Positions 1 to 8,211 are shown, counted from the stretch's first letter. The stretch: DNA of 64,000 bases from Geodermatophilus obscurus (GCF_900115395.1 NZ_FOWE01000004.1:372001-436000), one strand, 5' to 3'. Numbers and translations are program-made. Notes: generated by a model not told the origin, from the sequence alone.

Positions 1-1
1 T

Positions 2-484
2 GTGTACCGCGACGAGGCCGGCAGCTCCGGACCGGTGGAGGAGACGCGGCGGATGACCGAGGCGTTCGCCGAGGCCGAGGGTCGGCGTCCGCGCATCCTG
101 GTCGCGAAGATGGGTCAGGACGGTCACGACCGCGGGCAGAAGGTGATCGCCACCGCGTTCGCCGACCTCGGCTTCGACGTCGACGTCGGCCCGCTGTTCC
201 AGACGCCGGAGGAGGTCGCCCGGCAGGCGGTCGAGGCCGACGTGCACGTCGTCGGGGTCTCGTCGCTGGCCGCCGGCCACATGACGCTGGTGCCGGCACT
301 GCGCGACGCGCTGGCCGCGCTCGGGGCCGACGACGTCCTGGTCGTGGTCGGCGGCGTGATCCCGCCCGACGACGTCCCGGCGCTGAGGGAGATGGGCGCG
401 GCCGCGGTGTTCCCGCCGGGCACGGTCATCGCCGATGCGGCGCAGGAGCTGCTGCGGACGCTGTCGCAGCGCCTCGGCCACTGA
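2..484 (+). CDS. mutB: Methylmalonyl-CoA mutase large subunit, C-terminal part (cut by window edge)
   Basis: Visible are about 160 residues of the cobalamin-binding domain that ends the large (catalytic) subunit of methylmalonyl-CoA mutase, which interconverts methylmalonyl-CoA and succinyl-CoA in propionate metabolism. The base-off B12 motif DGHDRG is present (about residues 40-45 of the visible part), followed by GVSSLAAGH and VVGGVIPP, the usual flavodoxin-like landmarks. The first residues (VYRDE) match the linker just before this domain in full-length mutases, so this is most likely a gene truncated by the window and not a stand-alone B12 protein. Its TGA overlaps the ATG of meaB, so the two are translationally coupled. 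The GTG at base 2 is probably an internal valine codon. Confidence 0.9.
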   Translation: MYRDEAGSSGPVEETRRMTEAFAEAEGRRPRILVAKMGQDGHDRGQKVIATAFADLGFDVDVGPLFQTPEEVARQAVEADVHVVGVSSLAAGHMTLVPALRDALAALGADDVLVVVGGVIPPDDVPALREMGAAAVFPPGTVIADAAQELLRTLSQRLGH

Positions 485-1470
485 TGGGCCGTCCGATCGA
501 CGTCCCCTCCCTCGTGGAGGGGGTCCTCGGCGGCGACCGCCGGTCGCTGGCCCGCGCGATCACGCTGGTGGAGTCCCGCCGCGCCGACCACCGCGAACGG
601 GCGCAGGAGCTGCTGGTCGAGCTGCTGCCGCACGCGGGGAGGGCCCGGCGGGTCGGCATCAGCGGCGTGCCCGGGGTGGGGAAGTCGACGTTCATCGACC
701 AGCTCGGCGTCGACCTGACCGCGGCCGGTCACCGCGTCGCGGTGCTCGCCGTCGACCCGTCGTCGGCTCGGTCGGGCGGGTCGATCCTCGGCGACAAGAC
801 CCGCATGGCGCGCCTGGCCGTCGACCCGGCCGCCTTCATCCGGCCGGCGCCGACCGCGGGCACGCTCGGCGGGGTGGCCCAGGCGACGCGGGAGTCGATG
901 GTCGTCGTGGAGGCGGCCGGTCACGACGTCGTCCTGGTGGAGACCGTCGGCGTCGGGCAGTCGGAGGTCACCGTCGCCGAGATGGTCGACTCCTTCCTGT
1001 TCCTCACCCTCGCCCGCACCGGCGACCAGCTGCAGGGCATCAAGCGCGGCATCCTCGAGATCGCCGACGTCATCGCCGTCAACAAGGCCGACGGGCCGGC
1101 CGCCGGGGACGCGCGCAAGGCCGCGCGGGAGCTGGCCGGGGCGATCCGGATGCTGCGCGGGCACTCCGAGTGGGACGTGCCCGTGCTCACCTGCGCCGGG
1201 CTGACCGGCGACGGGCTCGCGGAGGTGTGGGCCAAGCTGGTCGAGCACCAGGACCGCGCGCGGGCGTCGGGAGCCCTCGAGGAGCGCCGCCGCGCCCAGC
1301 AGGTGCGCTGGACCTGGCAGCTGGTGCGCGACGGGCTCGAGCACCGGCTGCGCGAGCACCCCGCCGTCCGCTCGTCGGCGCCGGAGCTGGAGAAGGCGGT
1401 GCTGGCCGGCGAGCTCACCCCCGCCCTGGCCGCTCGGCAGCTGCTGGAAGCGTTCCTCGGCGCCACCTGA
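484..1470 (+). CDS. meaB: Methylmalonyl-CoA mutase-associated GTPase MeaB (ArgK family)
   Basis: P-loop GTPase of 328 aa that guards methylmalonyl-CoA mutase: it gates adenosylcobalamin loading and ejects damaged cofactor. Walker A is GVPGVGKST near residues 61-69; VETVGVGQSE is the switch/Walker B region and NKAD the guanine-specificity motif near residue 200. Length matches the family (about 320-330 aa). ATG overlaps the mutase stop codon (TGATG), which is the standard arrangement in actinobacteria. The C-terminal 60 residues form the helical dimerisation arm. No terminator is evident behind it; the next gene begins 141 bp downstream after a possible TACCGT -10 near 1559. Confidence 0.95.
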   Translation: MGRPIDVPSLVEGVLGGDRRSLARAITLVESRRADHRERAQELLVELLPHAGRARRVGISGVPGVGKSTFIDQLGVDLTAAGHRVAVLAVDPSSARSGGSILGDKTRMARLAVDPAAFIRPAPTAGTLGGVAQATRESMVVVEAAGHDVVLVETVGVGQSEVTVAEMVDSFLFLTLARTGDQLQGIKRGILEIADVIAVNKADGPAAGDARKAARELAGAIRMLRGHSEWDVPVLTCAGLTGDGLAEVWAKLVEHQDRARASGALEERRRAQQVRWTWQLVRDGLEHRLREHPAVRSSAPELEKAVLAGELTPALAARQLLEAFLGAT

Positions 1471-1611
1471 CCGGCCCCCACGGGACCCGTCCGTCACACC
1501 CGGCGCGGCCGTGTCGGGGCGCACCCGTGGTGCCCCGGCCCACGTCCGCGCCGCCTCTACCGTCGGCCGCGGTCGACCGGGGACGGCTCCCGGCCGGGGA
1601 CGGGGGACGCG

Positions 1612-2823
1612 GTGCACGACGAGGGACGGCTCCGGGACGCCGGCCGGCTGCGGGCGCTCGACGGGCTGCGCTTCGTCGCGGCCGCCGCGGTGGTGGCCTT
1701 CCACTTCACCGGGCGGGACAACCCCGGGTGGGGGGAGAGCGTCCGCGAGGTCTTCCCGACGCTGAGCCGGCTCACCGTCTACGGCGGGTTCGGCCCCTAC
1801 CTGTTCTTCATGATCAGCGGCTTCGTCGTGCTCATGAGCGCCTGGGGCCGGCCGGTCCCGGCCTTCGTCGCCTCGCGGGTCGGGCGGCTCTACCCGGCCT
1901 ACTGGGCGGCGGTCGTGCTCGTCGCCGCGGTGCTGTGGGTCGTGCCGGTCGTCCCGACGCTGTCGGAGATCGGTCTCCCCGGCGTCGTGCTCAACCTGAC
2001 GATGCTCCAGCCGGCCTTCGGGGTGGGGCACGTCGACGGCGTCTTCTGGACGCTGTGGGTGGAGCTGAAGTTCTACGTCCTGCTCGCGCTGCTCGGTCTC
2101 GCCGGCTTCACCCGCGGCCGCGTGCTGGCGCTGTGCCTGGCGTGGCCGCTGCTCGGGGCGATGGGCGCCCAGGCCGGGAGCACGCTGGTCGTGGCGCTGC
2201 TCGAGCCCACGTACGCGCCGTTCTTCTGCATCGGCATCCTGCTGTTCCTGGTCCGCCGCGACGGGTGGAGCACGTCGGTGGGCCTGCTGCTCGGCGGCAA
2301 CACCTGCGCGGCCCTGTGGGTCTGCCAGGCGCACTACATCCCGTGGTCGGTCGACGTCGCGGGCGTGGGCGTCTCCATGCGGGCGCTGACCGTGCTGCTG
2401 CTGGGCTGCATCGGCGTCCTGGTGCTGGTCACCCTGACCCCGGCGGCCCGGCTGGACCTGCGGTGGCTGACGACGGCCGGCGCGCTGACCTACCCGCTCT
2501 ACCTCGTGCACGAGTACCCGGGCTGGGCGCTCATCCGGGAGCTGGCGCCCGTCCTGCCCGCGTACGTCGTCCTCGCCGTCGTCACCGCCGCGGTGGTCGC
2601 CGTCGCCTGGGGCCTGCACGTCCTCGTCGAGCGGCCGCTGGGTCCTCGGCTGCGACGCGCCGTCGAGCGGGACCTCACCCGGCTGGGAGCCGACCGGGCG
2701 TCCGGGAACGCCGCACCGGTCACCGCGCCGGCCCCCCGGCCGGCCGCCGCGCCGGTCCCGCGACACGCCTCGGCAGCCGGTCACGGCACCGCCCGGGTCG
2801 CGGAGCGCGTCCCCACGGCCTGA
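1612..2823 (+). CDS. Acyltransferase-3 family (OafA/YrhL-type) membrane protein
   Basis: Integral membrane O-acyltransferase of 403 aa. It opens with the family signature RALDGLRFVAAAAVVAFHF, whose histidine (about residue 29) is the conserved catalytic-region His, followed by LFFMISGFVVLMSAWGR and RLYPAYW, then about ten hydrophobic segments. Such proteins acylate cell-surface polysaccharides or lipids; the substrate cannot be read from sequence. The last 60 residues are a Pro/Ala/Arg-rich cytoplasmic tail. GTG start is preceded by a GGGGGA Shine-Dalgarno. A clear paralogue lies at 21642-23021 with the same SAWGR...RVGRL...PAYW block, so this strain carries two related copies 19 kb apart. 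Confidence 0.88.
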   Translation: MHDEGRLRDAGRLRALDGLRFVAAAAVVAFHFTGRDNPGWGESVREVFPTLSRLTVYGGFGPYLFFMISGFVVLMSAWGRPVPAFVASRVGRLYPAYWAAVVLVAAVLWVVPVVPTLSEIGLPGVVLNLTMLQPAFGVGHVDGVFWTLWVELKFYVLLALLGLAGFTRGRVLALCLAWPLLGAMGAQAGSTLVVALLEPTYAPFFCIGILLFLVRRDGWSTSVGLLLGGNTCAALWVCQAHYIPWSVDVAGVGVSMRALTVLLLGCIGVLVLVTLTPAARLDLRWLTTAGALTYPLYLVHEYPGWALIRELAPVLPAYVVLAVVTAAVVAVAWGLHVLVERPLGPRLRRAVERDLTRLGADRASGNAAPVTAPAPRPAAAPVPRHASAAGHGTARVAERVPTA

Positions 2824-2865
2824 CGCCGTCCCCGCCGGCCCCGGCGCCGGTGCCGCCGCCCCGCG

Positions 2866-2970
2866 CCCTTCCTGCCGCCGCCCTTCCTGCCGCCGCCCTC
2901 CTCGCCGTCGCCCTTCCTGCCGCCGCCCTTCCCGCCCCCGCCCTCCTCACCCTCGCCCCTCCTGCCGTCG
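2866..2970 (+). repeat. Seven-copy 15-bp tandem array
   Basis: Seven consecutive 15-bp units, consensus CCCTTCCTGCCGCCG, start at 2866, 2881, 2896, 2911, 2926, 2941 and 2956 with no indels; copies 1, 2 and 4 are identical and the rest differ at a few positions. A partial eighth unit follows. The array is C-rich on this strand, so G-rich on the other. It ends 14 bp before palindrome A. No convincing gene covers it: the minus-strand reading frame is only a low-complexity Gly/Arg/Lys/Glu repeat. Confidence 0.85.
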
Positions 2971-2984
2971 CCCCTTTCTGGCGC

Positions 2985-3050
2985 GATCATGGAGAGCCGG
3001 GGGCGACACGCCGTCGGCATGCGGCGTGTCGCCACGGCAGCTCCATGATC
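2985..3050. repeat. 66-bp interrupted palindrome, copy A (REP-like)
   Basis: Outer arms GATCATGGAG (2985-2994) and CTCCATGATC (3041-3050) are perfect reverse complements; inner arms GGCGACACGCCG (3002-3013) and CGGCGTGTCGCC (3022-3033) are also perfect. Spacers are 7 bp on each side and the apical loop is 8 bp. The geometry is identical to copy B at 4034-4099. Only the arms are conserved between copies; spacers and loop differ, which argues that the folded or palindromic form is under selection. It lies upstream of the nuclease-like gene at 3133. Confidence 0.9.
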
Positions 3051-3132
3051 ACGGGGATCCACAGCCGGCCGCGCATCCCCAACCGGTCCGCGACGGCGTC
3101 CCGGCGCGTGTCCCGGCTGGAGGGTCCGCGCC

Positions 3133-4035
3133 GTGGACTTCGCGCTGTACCGGACGATCGCGCGCCAGGGTGGCGTTCTCACCCTCGAGCAGGCCCGTGA
3201 GCGGCTGACCGAGTGGGAGGTGCGGCGTCTGGTCGCCTCGGGACGCTGGCGGCGGACCCGCTGGCGCGGGGTGCTCGCCGACGCCGAGCTGCCGGACTCC
3301 CTCGCGGTGCAGGTGCGTGCCGCGGCGCTCGTCGTCGGCCCCGACCTGGTCGCCTCCTCCACCACCGCTGCGGCGCTGTGGGGCTTCGACGTCCTGGGCG
3401 ACGGCGGCACGCTGCACTTCCTCGGCCCGGCGTCGGTGGCGAACCGGAGCCGGCCGGGCATCCGGGTCCACCCGTCCGTCCTCGGCACCGACGACGCGGT
3501 CCTCGTCGACGGCGTCTGGTGCACCCCACCGGCGCGGACCGCCTGCGACGTCGTCCGGTCGACGGCCCCGATCCACGGGCTGGCCACCCTGGACGCCGCG
3601 CTCGCGACCCGCGAGTGCACCCGCGCGGAGTTGGCCGCGGAGGCGGAGCGGCACCGCGGACTCCGCGAGGTCGTCCGGCTGAGGCTGCTGGTCCCGCACG
3701 CGAACGGCTTGGCCGAGTCGCCGATGGAGTCGCGGATGCGGTGGCGTCTCATCGACGGTGGGCTGCCGGCTCCCGACGTCCAGGTGCGGGTCCTCGGCGA
3801 CGGGTGCAGCTGGTACCTCGACACCGGCTGGCGCGAGCAGCGGGTCGCGGCCGAGTACGACGGGCACGCGGCGCACATGACGCCGGAGCAGCTGCGCGAC
3901 GACCGGCGCCGGCACAACGGGCTGAGCGAGCGGGGGTGGACCCTGCTGCACGTCACGGCTGTCGACGTGTACCGGCAGCACGAGCGGCTGGTCGCGACGG
4001 CGGCGCGGGCGCTGGGCCTGCACTCCCGGCGGTGA
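3133..4035 (+). CDS. DUF559/Vsr-like nuclease-fold protein with AbiEi-type N-terminus
   Basis: Protein of 300 aa with a family layout common in actinobacteria. The N-terminal segment (residues 1-45: VLTLEQARERL...WEVRRLVASGRWRR) resembles the winged-helix of AbiEi-like antitoxins. A middle region contains ALWGF and TPPARTACDVV. The C-terminal 100 residues carry a Vsr/PD-(D/E)xK-like core: ESPMESRMRWRL, then YLDTGW, then VAAEYDG, then DRRRHNGLSERGW. GTG start has a good GGAGGG Shine-Dalgarno. The stop codon overlaps the first base of palindrome B, so gene and palindrome are fused without slack. Function is unknown for most members; nuclease activity is a fold-based inference. The flanking palindromes suggest a mobile or REP-associated gene. 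Confidence 0.75.
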   Translation: MDFALYRTIARQGGVLTLEQARERLTEWEVRRLVASGRWRRTRWRGVLADAELPDSLAVQVRAAALVVGPDLVASSTTAAALWGFDVLGDGGTLHFLGPASVANRSRPGIRVHPSVLGTDDAVLVDGVWCTPPARTACDVVRSTAPIHGLATLDAALATRECTRAELAAEAERHRGLREVVRLRLLVPHANGLAESPMESRMRWRLIDGGLPAPDVQVRVLGDGCSWYLDTGWREQRVAAEYDGHAAHMTPEQLRDDRRRHNGLSERGWTLLHVTAVDVYRQHERLVATAARALGLHSRR

Positions 4036-4099
4036 TCATGGAGTCGCGGTGGCGACACGCCGGACGACGACGGCGTGTCGCCGCGTCAGCTCCGTGATC
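4034..4099. repeat. 66-bp interrupted palindrome, copy B (REP-like)
   Basis: Same arms as copy A: GATCATGGAG (4034-4043) with CTCCGTGATC (4090-4099, one mismatch), and GGCGACACGCCG (4051-4062) with CGGCGTGTCGCC (4071-4082, perfect). Spacers 7 + 8 + 7 bp, identical to copy A. It begins inside the stop codon of the nuclease-like gene, so it could also act as its terminator hairpin. No third copy was seen in the window. Confidence 0.9.
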
Positions 4100-4111
4100 G
4101 CGGGGAGAGGG

Positions 4112-4173
4112 GCGCGGGGAGTGGGGCGCGGGGGAGTGCCAGCGCGGGGGAGTGCGAGCGCCGGGGAGTGCGG
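4112..4173 (+). repeat. G-rich 16-bp imperfect tandem array
   Basis: Four units with consensus GCGCGGGGGAGTGCGA start at 4112 (14 bp), 4126, 4142 and 4158. It sits 12 bp outside palindrome B, mirroring the 15-bp array outside palindrome A, and is G-rich in the outward direction, as that array is on the opposite strand. It ends before the 3' end of the minus-strand GGCT gene. Confidence 0.7.
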
Positions 4174-4213
4174 GGCGCGGCGGAGCGCCGGCGCGTCGCG
4201 GCGGAGCCTCGGC

Positions 4214-4672
4214 TCAGAAGGCGGAGCGGCAGTCGCGGGCGCGCAGCTCGGCGAGGTAGTCGGCCGGGGCGCCGGCGGCCTCCGCGGCGTCGGCGATCGA
4301 GCCCAGGTGCCGCGCCGAGGGCAGCCCGCCCTCGAAGGCGTCCAGCGCGTAGACGTAGGCGACGACGTCGCCGCCGAGGGTGTGCACGCGCAGGTTGAGC
4401 TTGCGGTACAGGCCGCGGTCGGCGCCCTCCCAGGCGTCGAGCTCGCGCTCGTCGGCCGGGGTGAGGTCGTAGAGGGCGACGAAGACGCCGGGCGCCTCGC
4501 GGTCCTCGGCCGGCACGAGCGTCGCCAGCGCGCCCTCCCAGCCGTACTCCTCGGCGCCGAAGGTGAGCCGCCAGCCGCGGATCCAGCCGGTGCCCACGTG
4601 CGGGGAGGACGGGCAGCGGCGCAGCATCTGCTCGGGGTCCATGTTGGACCCGTACGCGGCGTAGAGACCCAT
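4214..4672 (-). CDS. Gamma-glutamylcyclotransferase-like (GGCT/AIG2) protein
   Basis: Protein of 152 aa with the GGCT-like fold. The substrate-binding loop YAAYGSNM is at residues 4-11 and the conserved acidic residue lies in ERELDAWEG near the middle, followed by YRK. Family members cyclise gamma-glutamyl groups (for example of gamma-glutamyl amines or glutathione fragments); the exact substrate is not predictable. ATG start; the gene is transcribed toward the G-rich array and palindrome B and diverges from lpdA 124 bp away. A homologous gene sits near lpdA in several actinobacteria, as far as I recall. Confidence 0.85.
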   Translation of the reverse strand: MGLYAAYGSNMDPEQMLRRCPSSPHVGTGWIRGWRLTFGAEEYGWEGALATLVPAEDREAPGVFVALYDLTPADERELDAWEGADRGLYRKLNLRVHTLGGDVVAYVYALDAFEGGLPSARHLGSIADAAEAAGAPADYLAELRARDCRSAF

Positions 4673-4796
4673 CGCCGCCCGAGCCTACGGCCGGTGTGTC
4701 CCGCGCGACCCGTGAGTCTGCCGACACCGCGTGCCCCGCCTGGGACGATGGGGGCGCACCCGTTCCGCCTCCCCGCACGAAGACGCAGGAGACCCC

Positions 4797-6203
4797 ATGA
4801 CCCGCATCGTCATCATCGGCGGCGGCCCGGCCGGCTACGAGGCCGCGCTGGTGGCCGCCTCGCTCGGGGCGCAGGTCACCGTGGTCGAACGCGACGGCCT
4901 CGGCGGGGCCAGCGTGCTCACCGACTGCGTGCCGTCGAAGACCCTCATCGCCGCCGCCGGCACGATGACCTCGGTCCGCGACTCCTCCGTCCTCGGCCTG
5001 CGCGGCACCGACCTCGCCACGGTGGGTCTGGACCTCGCCACCGTGAACGCCCGCGTCAAGGGGCTGGCCATGGCGCAGTCGGCCGACGTCCACGCCCGGC
5101 TCGAGGCCGAGGGCGTCCGCGTCCTCGCCGGGCAGGCCCGTCTCGCCGACACCGCCCGCGGCCTGGTCGAGCACCGGGTCGAGGTCCTCGACCGCGACGG
5201 CGCCGCCCGGGAGACGCTCGAGTGCGACGTCGTCCTCATCGCCACCGGCGCCGACCCCCGCGTGCTGCCCGGCAGTGAGCCCGACGGCGAGCGCATCCTC
5301 GACTGGCGCCAGATCTACGACCTCGAGGAGCTGCCCGAGCACCTCGTCGTCGTCGGCTCCGGCGTGACCGGCGCGGAGTTCGCGTCGGGCTACCTCGAGG
5401 CCGGGGTGCCGGTCACCCTCGTCTCCTCCCGCGACCAGGTGCTGCCCGGCGAGGACGCCGACGCCGCCGACGTCATCGCCGACGTCTTCCGGGCCCGCGG
5501 CGGCCAGATCGCCGAGCGCGGCCGGGCCGCCAGCGTCACCCGCACCGAGAAGGGCGTGCTCGTCGAGCTCACCGACGGCCGCACCGTCGAGGGCTCGCAC
5601 GCGCTGATGACCGTCGGCACCGTGCCCAACACCGCCGGGCTGAACCTGGAGGCGTGCGGCGTCGAGCTGCGCGAGTCCGGCCACGTCGTCGTCGACCGGG
5701 TCTCGCGCACCAACGTGCCCGGGATCTACGCCGCCGGTGACGTCACCGGCGTCTTCCAGCTGGCCAGCGTCGCGGCGATGCAGGGCCGCATCGCGATGTG
5801 GCACGCCCTCGGCGAGGCCGTGCAGCCGATCCGCCTCAAGACCGTCTCGGCCAACGTGTTCACCCACCCCGAGATCGCGACCGTCGGCGTGCAGGAGAAG
5901 ACCCTGCCCGAGGGCCACGACCTCGACGTCGTCCGGCTGCCGCTGGCCACCAACGCCCGCGCCAAGATGAGCGACCTGCACACCGGGTTCGTGAAGCTCT
6001 TCGCCCGCAAGGCCACCGGCGTCGTCGTCGGCGGCGTGGTGGTGGCGCCCGGCGCCAGCGAGCTGATCCTGCCGATCGCGCTCGCGGTGACCAAGGGCCT
6101 CACCGTCAGCGACCTCGCGCAGACCTTCGCCATCTACCCGTCGCTCTCGGGCTCGATCACCGAGGCCGGCCGGAGGCTGATGGGGGCCGACGCGCTGGCG
6201 TGA
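4797..6203 (+). CDS. lpdA: NAD(P)H-quinone dehydrogenase, LpdA type
   Basis: Flavoprotein of 468 aa in the pyridine-nucleotide disulfide oxidoreductase fold. FAD motif IIGGGPAGYEAAL at residues 5-17, NAD(P) motif VVGSGVTGAEFA about 180, FAD-site YAAGDVTG about 310, and a C-terminal dimerisation domain. The usual CxxxxC redox pair is reduced to one cysteine (GGASVLTDCVPSK), as in M. tuberculosis LpdA (Rv3303c), which reduces quinones and is not a lipoamide dehydrogenase. The open frame extends upstream to 4731, but ATG 4797 has an AGGAG six bases before it and gives the correct N-terminus. A GGCCGCC/GGCGGCC hairpin follows. Confidence 0.92.
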   Translation: MTRIVIIGGGPAGYEAALVAASLGAQVTVVERDGLGGASVLTDCVPSKTLIAAAGTMTSVRDSSVLGLRGTDLATVGLDLATVNARVKGLAMAQSADVHARLEAEGVRVLAGQARLADTARGLVEHRVEVLDRDGAARETLECDVVLIATGADPRVLPGSEPDGERILDWRQIYDLEELPEHLVVVGSGVTGAEFASGYLEAGVPVTLVSSRDQVLPGEDADAADVIADVFRARGGQIAERGRAASVTRTEKGVLVELTDGRTVEGSHALMTVGTVPNTAGLNLEACGVELRESGHVVVDRVSRTNVPGIYAAGDVTGVFQLASVAAMQGRIAMWHALGEAVQPIRLKTVSANVFTHPEIATVGVQEKTLPEGHDLDVVRLPLATNARAKMSDLHTGFVKLFARKATGVVVGGVVVAPGASELILPIALAVTKGLTVSDLAQTFAIYPSLSGSITEAGRRLMGADALA

Positions 6204-6210
6204 CCCGCGG

Positions 6211-6240
6211 GGCCGCCGGTGCTCCCGGGACGGGGCGGCC
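6211..6240 (+). terminator. Possible hairpin after lpdA
   Basis: GGCCGCC (6211-6217) pairs with GGCGGCC (6234-6240) across a 16-nt loop. There is no U tract, so termination is only a possibility. Confidence 0.35.
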
Positions 6241-6295
6241 GGGACGGCTGTGACGGGCGGGGACCGGATGGTGCGCACGGGACTCCCGGCCGCCG

Positions 6296-8125
6296 ATGCC
6301 GGGAGGGATGCACGCCTCCCGAGTCCTGACGCGGTCCCTGGCCACCGCCGGCGCCGTCCTCGCGCTGAGCGCCGGCCCCTGGGCCGTCGCCGCGCAGGCC
6401 GACGACGGGAGCGCCCGGACGACCACGGTGGTCGGGGAGCTGGTGCGGGCCTGGCCCGAGACGCCGCTCGAGGGCCGGCACGCGGGGGAGACCCACGAGG
6501 AGCCGCTGACCTTCGTCGAGGCGGCCGACGGGTCCTCGGTCCGGGTGCCGTCCGGCGCGGTCGAGGGCATCGACGTCGGCAGCACCGTCGAGGTGACGCT
6601 CGGCGGCACCGAGGACGACGAGGCCGCCGGCGACGGCTACGAGCCGGCGCACGAGGTGCTCGACGCGCAGGTGGTGCGGGCCGCGCGGCCGGCGGCAACC
6701 GTGCCGGCCGGGTCGGTCACCAACCCGGTCACCGTCGTGATGGTCGCCCCGCGGGGCGGGACGCCGGACGGCACCGCCCTGGCCGACGTCGTGGCCACGG
6801 TCAACGACGACGTCGCCGACTTCTGGTCGGAGCAGACCGGCGGCGCGGTGACGGTGGGGGTCACCGCCGCGCACGACTGGCTGACCACGACCGCCGGCTG
6901 CGCCGACCCCACCGCGCTGTGGGACGAGGCGGCCGCCCGCGTCGGCTTCCGCGCCGGACCGGGACGCCACCTGCTGCTCTACGTCACCGGCCGGCCCCGC
7001 GACCTGCCCGGCTGCTCCTACGCGCTGGCCCAGGTGGGCACGGGGACGGCGTCGGGCGGTCGGCTCTACGTCCGCGACGACCTCGCCTCGCTCGTCGCCC
7101 ACGAGCTCGGCCACAACCTCGGCCTCGGCCACTCCAGCGGCCTGCAGTGCGACGGCACGGTGGAGGCCCCGACCGGCAGCACCGAGTGCCGCACCGCCGC
7201 CTACCGCGACTACTACGACGTCATGGGCGTCTCCTGGGACCGCGCGGGCGCCCTCACCGCCGCGCAGGCCGCCCGGCTCGGGGTGCTGCCCGCCGCGGCC
7301 GTGCGGACCGCCGGCCCCGCCACGACGACGGCGACCCTCGCCCCGCTCGGCACCGGAACCGGCACCCGCGTGCTGCGGATGACCGACGCCGCCGGCACCG
7401 ACTACTGGCTCGAGTACCGCACCGCCGTCGGCCGGGACGCCTGGCTGGCCGACGACAACCGCTACCGCCTCGACAGCGGCGTGCTGCTGCACCGCTCCGG
7501 CGCGATGCCCGACACCTCGCTGCTGCTCGACGGCAGCCCCTCGACCGCCGCCGGCTGGGAGACCGACCTGCAGACGGCGCTGCGCCCCGGCGTGCCGGTG
7601 GTCGTCGCCGGCGGCGAGCTGACGGTGACCGTCGACGCGGTCACACCCGCCGGCGCCACGGTGACCGTCGTCCGCGCCGCCGCGGCCCCGGCCCCGGCCC
7701 CCGTCCCCGCGCCGACCGTCCCGGCACCGGGCGTGCTGTCCGGCGGCGGGACCCCGGCCGGCGCGGCGGCCCCGGCGTCCCCCGAGCAGGCGCCGCCCGC
7801 GGCCGACACCGCGGCCCCGGCCGCCGTCGTCCCCCGGTCCGTCGCCGCCGAGGGCGGCGCGGCTCAGCCCGTCGCCCCCGGGACCGGCGCTCCCGAGGCC
7901 GGCGCTCCCGAGGGCGGCGCGGCTCAGCCCGTCGCGCCCGAGGCCGTCGCACCCGCCGCGGACGCGGCCGCCACCGCCGACCCCGTGGTGCCGGTGGAGG
8001 CCGCCGCCGCGCGGCCGGCCGGTGGCTCCTGGGCCACCCCCGCCCTGGCCGCGGGGGGCCTGCTGGGCGCCGGCGGCGCGGTGCTGGTGGGCCGGCGGCT
8101 GCCGTCGCTGCGCCGGCGTCCCTGA
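6296..8125 (+). CDS. Secreted M11 (gametolysin-like) zinc metalloprotease, wall/membrane anchored
   Basis: Exported protein of about 609 aa. Signal peptide near residues 10-35 (TRSLATAGAVLALSAG...AQA). The catalytic zinc site HELGHNLGLGHS is near residue 270, with a Met-turn YYDVMGVSW 45 residues later, typical of metzincins such as gametolysin M11. After the catalytic domain comes a Pro/Ala-rich stalk containing a 26-bp exact DNA repeat (7850-7875 and 7910-7935), then a C-terminal hydrophobic helix and RRRP tail, suggesting membrane or wall anchoring. Start is uncertain: ATG 6296 lacks a Shine-Dalgarno and ATG 6308 has GGGAGG too close to it. It is the tandem paralogue of 8212-10614. Confidence 0.85.
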   Translation: MPGGMHASRVLTRSLATAGAVLALSAGPWAVAAQADDGSARTTTVVGELVRAWPETPLEGRHAGETHEEPLTFVEAADGSSVRVPSGAVEGIDVGSTVEVTLGGTEDDEAAGDGYEPAHEVLDAQVVRAARPAATVPAGSVTNPVTVVMVAPRGGTPDGTALADVVATVNDDVADFWSEQTGGAVTVGVTAAHDWLTTTAGCADPTALWDEAAARVGFRAGPGRHLLLYVTGRPRDLPGCSYALAQVGTGTASGGRLYVRDDLASLVAHELGHNLGLGHSSGLQCDGTVEAPTGSTECRTAAYRDYYDVMGVSWDRAGALTAAQAARLGVLPAAAVRTAGPATTTATLAPLGTGTGTRVLRMTDAAGTDYWLEYRTAVGRDAWLADDNRYRLDSGVLLHRSGAMPDTSLLLDGSPSTAAGWETDLQTALRPGVPVVVAGGELTVTVDAVTPAGATVTVVRAAAAPAPAPVPAPTVPAPGVLSGGGTPAGAAAPASPEQAPPAADTAAPAAVVPRSVAAEGGAAQPVAPGTGAPEAGAPEGGAAQPVAPEAVAPAADAAATADPVVPVEAAAARPAGGSWATPALAAGGLLGAGGAVLVGRRLPSLRRRP

Positions 8126-8211
8126 CCAGTCGGGGTGAGCGTGCCGCGGCGGCCTCAAGGCGGCGCGGGCGGCTGCCGATGCAGCGACGTCCGCACCTGA
8201 CTGGAGTCCCC

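Noticed and set aside
2-484. Stand-alone small B12-binding protein
   Set aside because: The visible N-terminus matches the linker inside full-length methylmalonyl-CoA mutase, so a gene cut by the window edge is the simpler reading.
124-2784. An 886-codon open frame on the minus strand opposite mutB, meaB and the acyltransferase
   Set aside because: Composition is Arg/Gly/Asp/His-rich, as expected of the antisense frame of high-GC genes; no domain is readable and the plus-strand genes are certain.
2866-4173. CRISPR array or insertion sequence
   Set aside because: Units are contiguous without spacers, and there is no transposase or cas gene; the palindromes number only two.
4797-6203. Dihydrolipoamide dehydrogenase
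   Set aside because: The active-site disulfide is absent (only one cysteine), matching LpdA-type quinone reductase.
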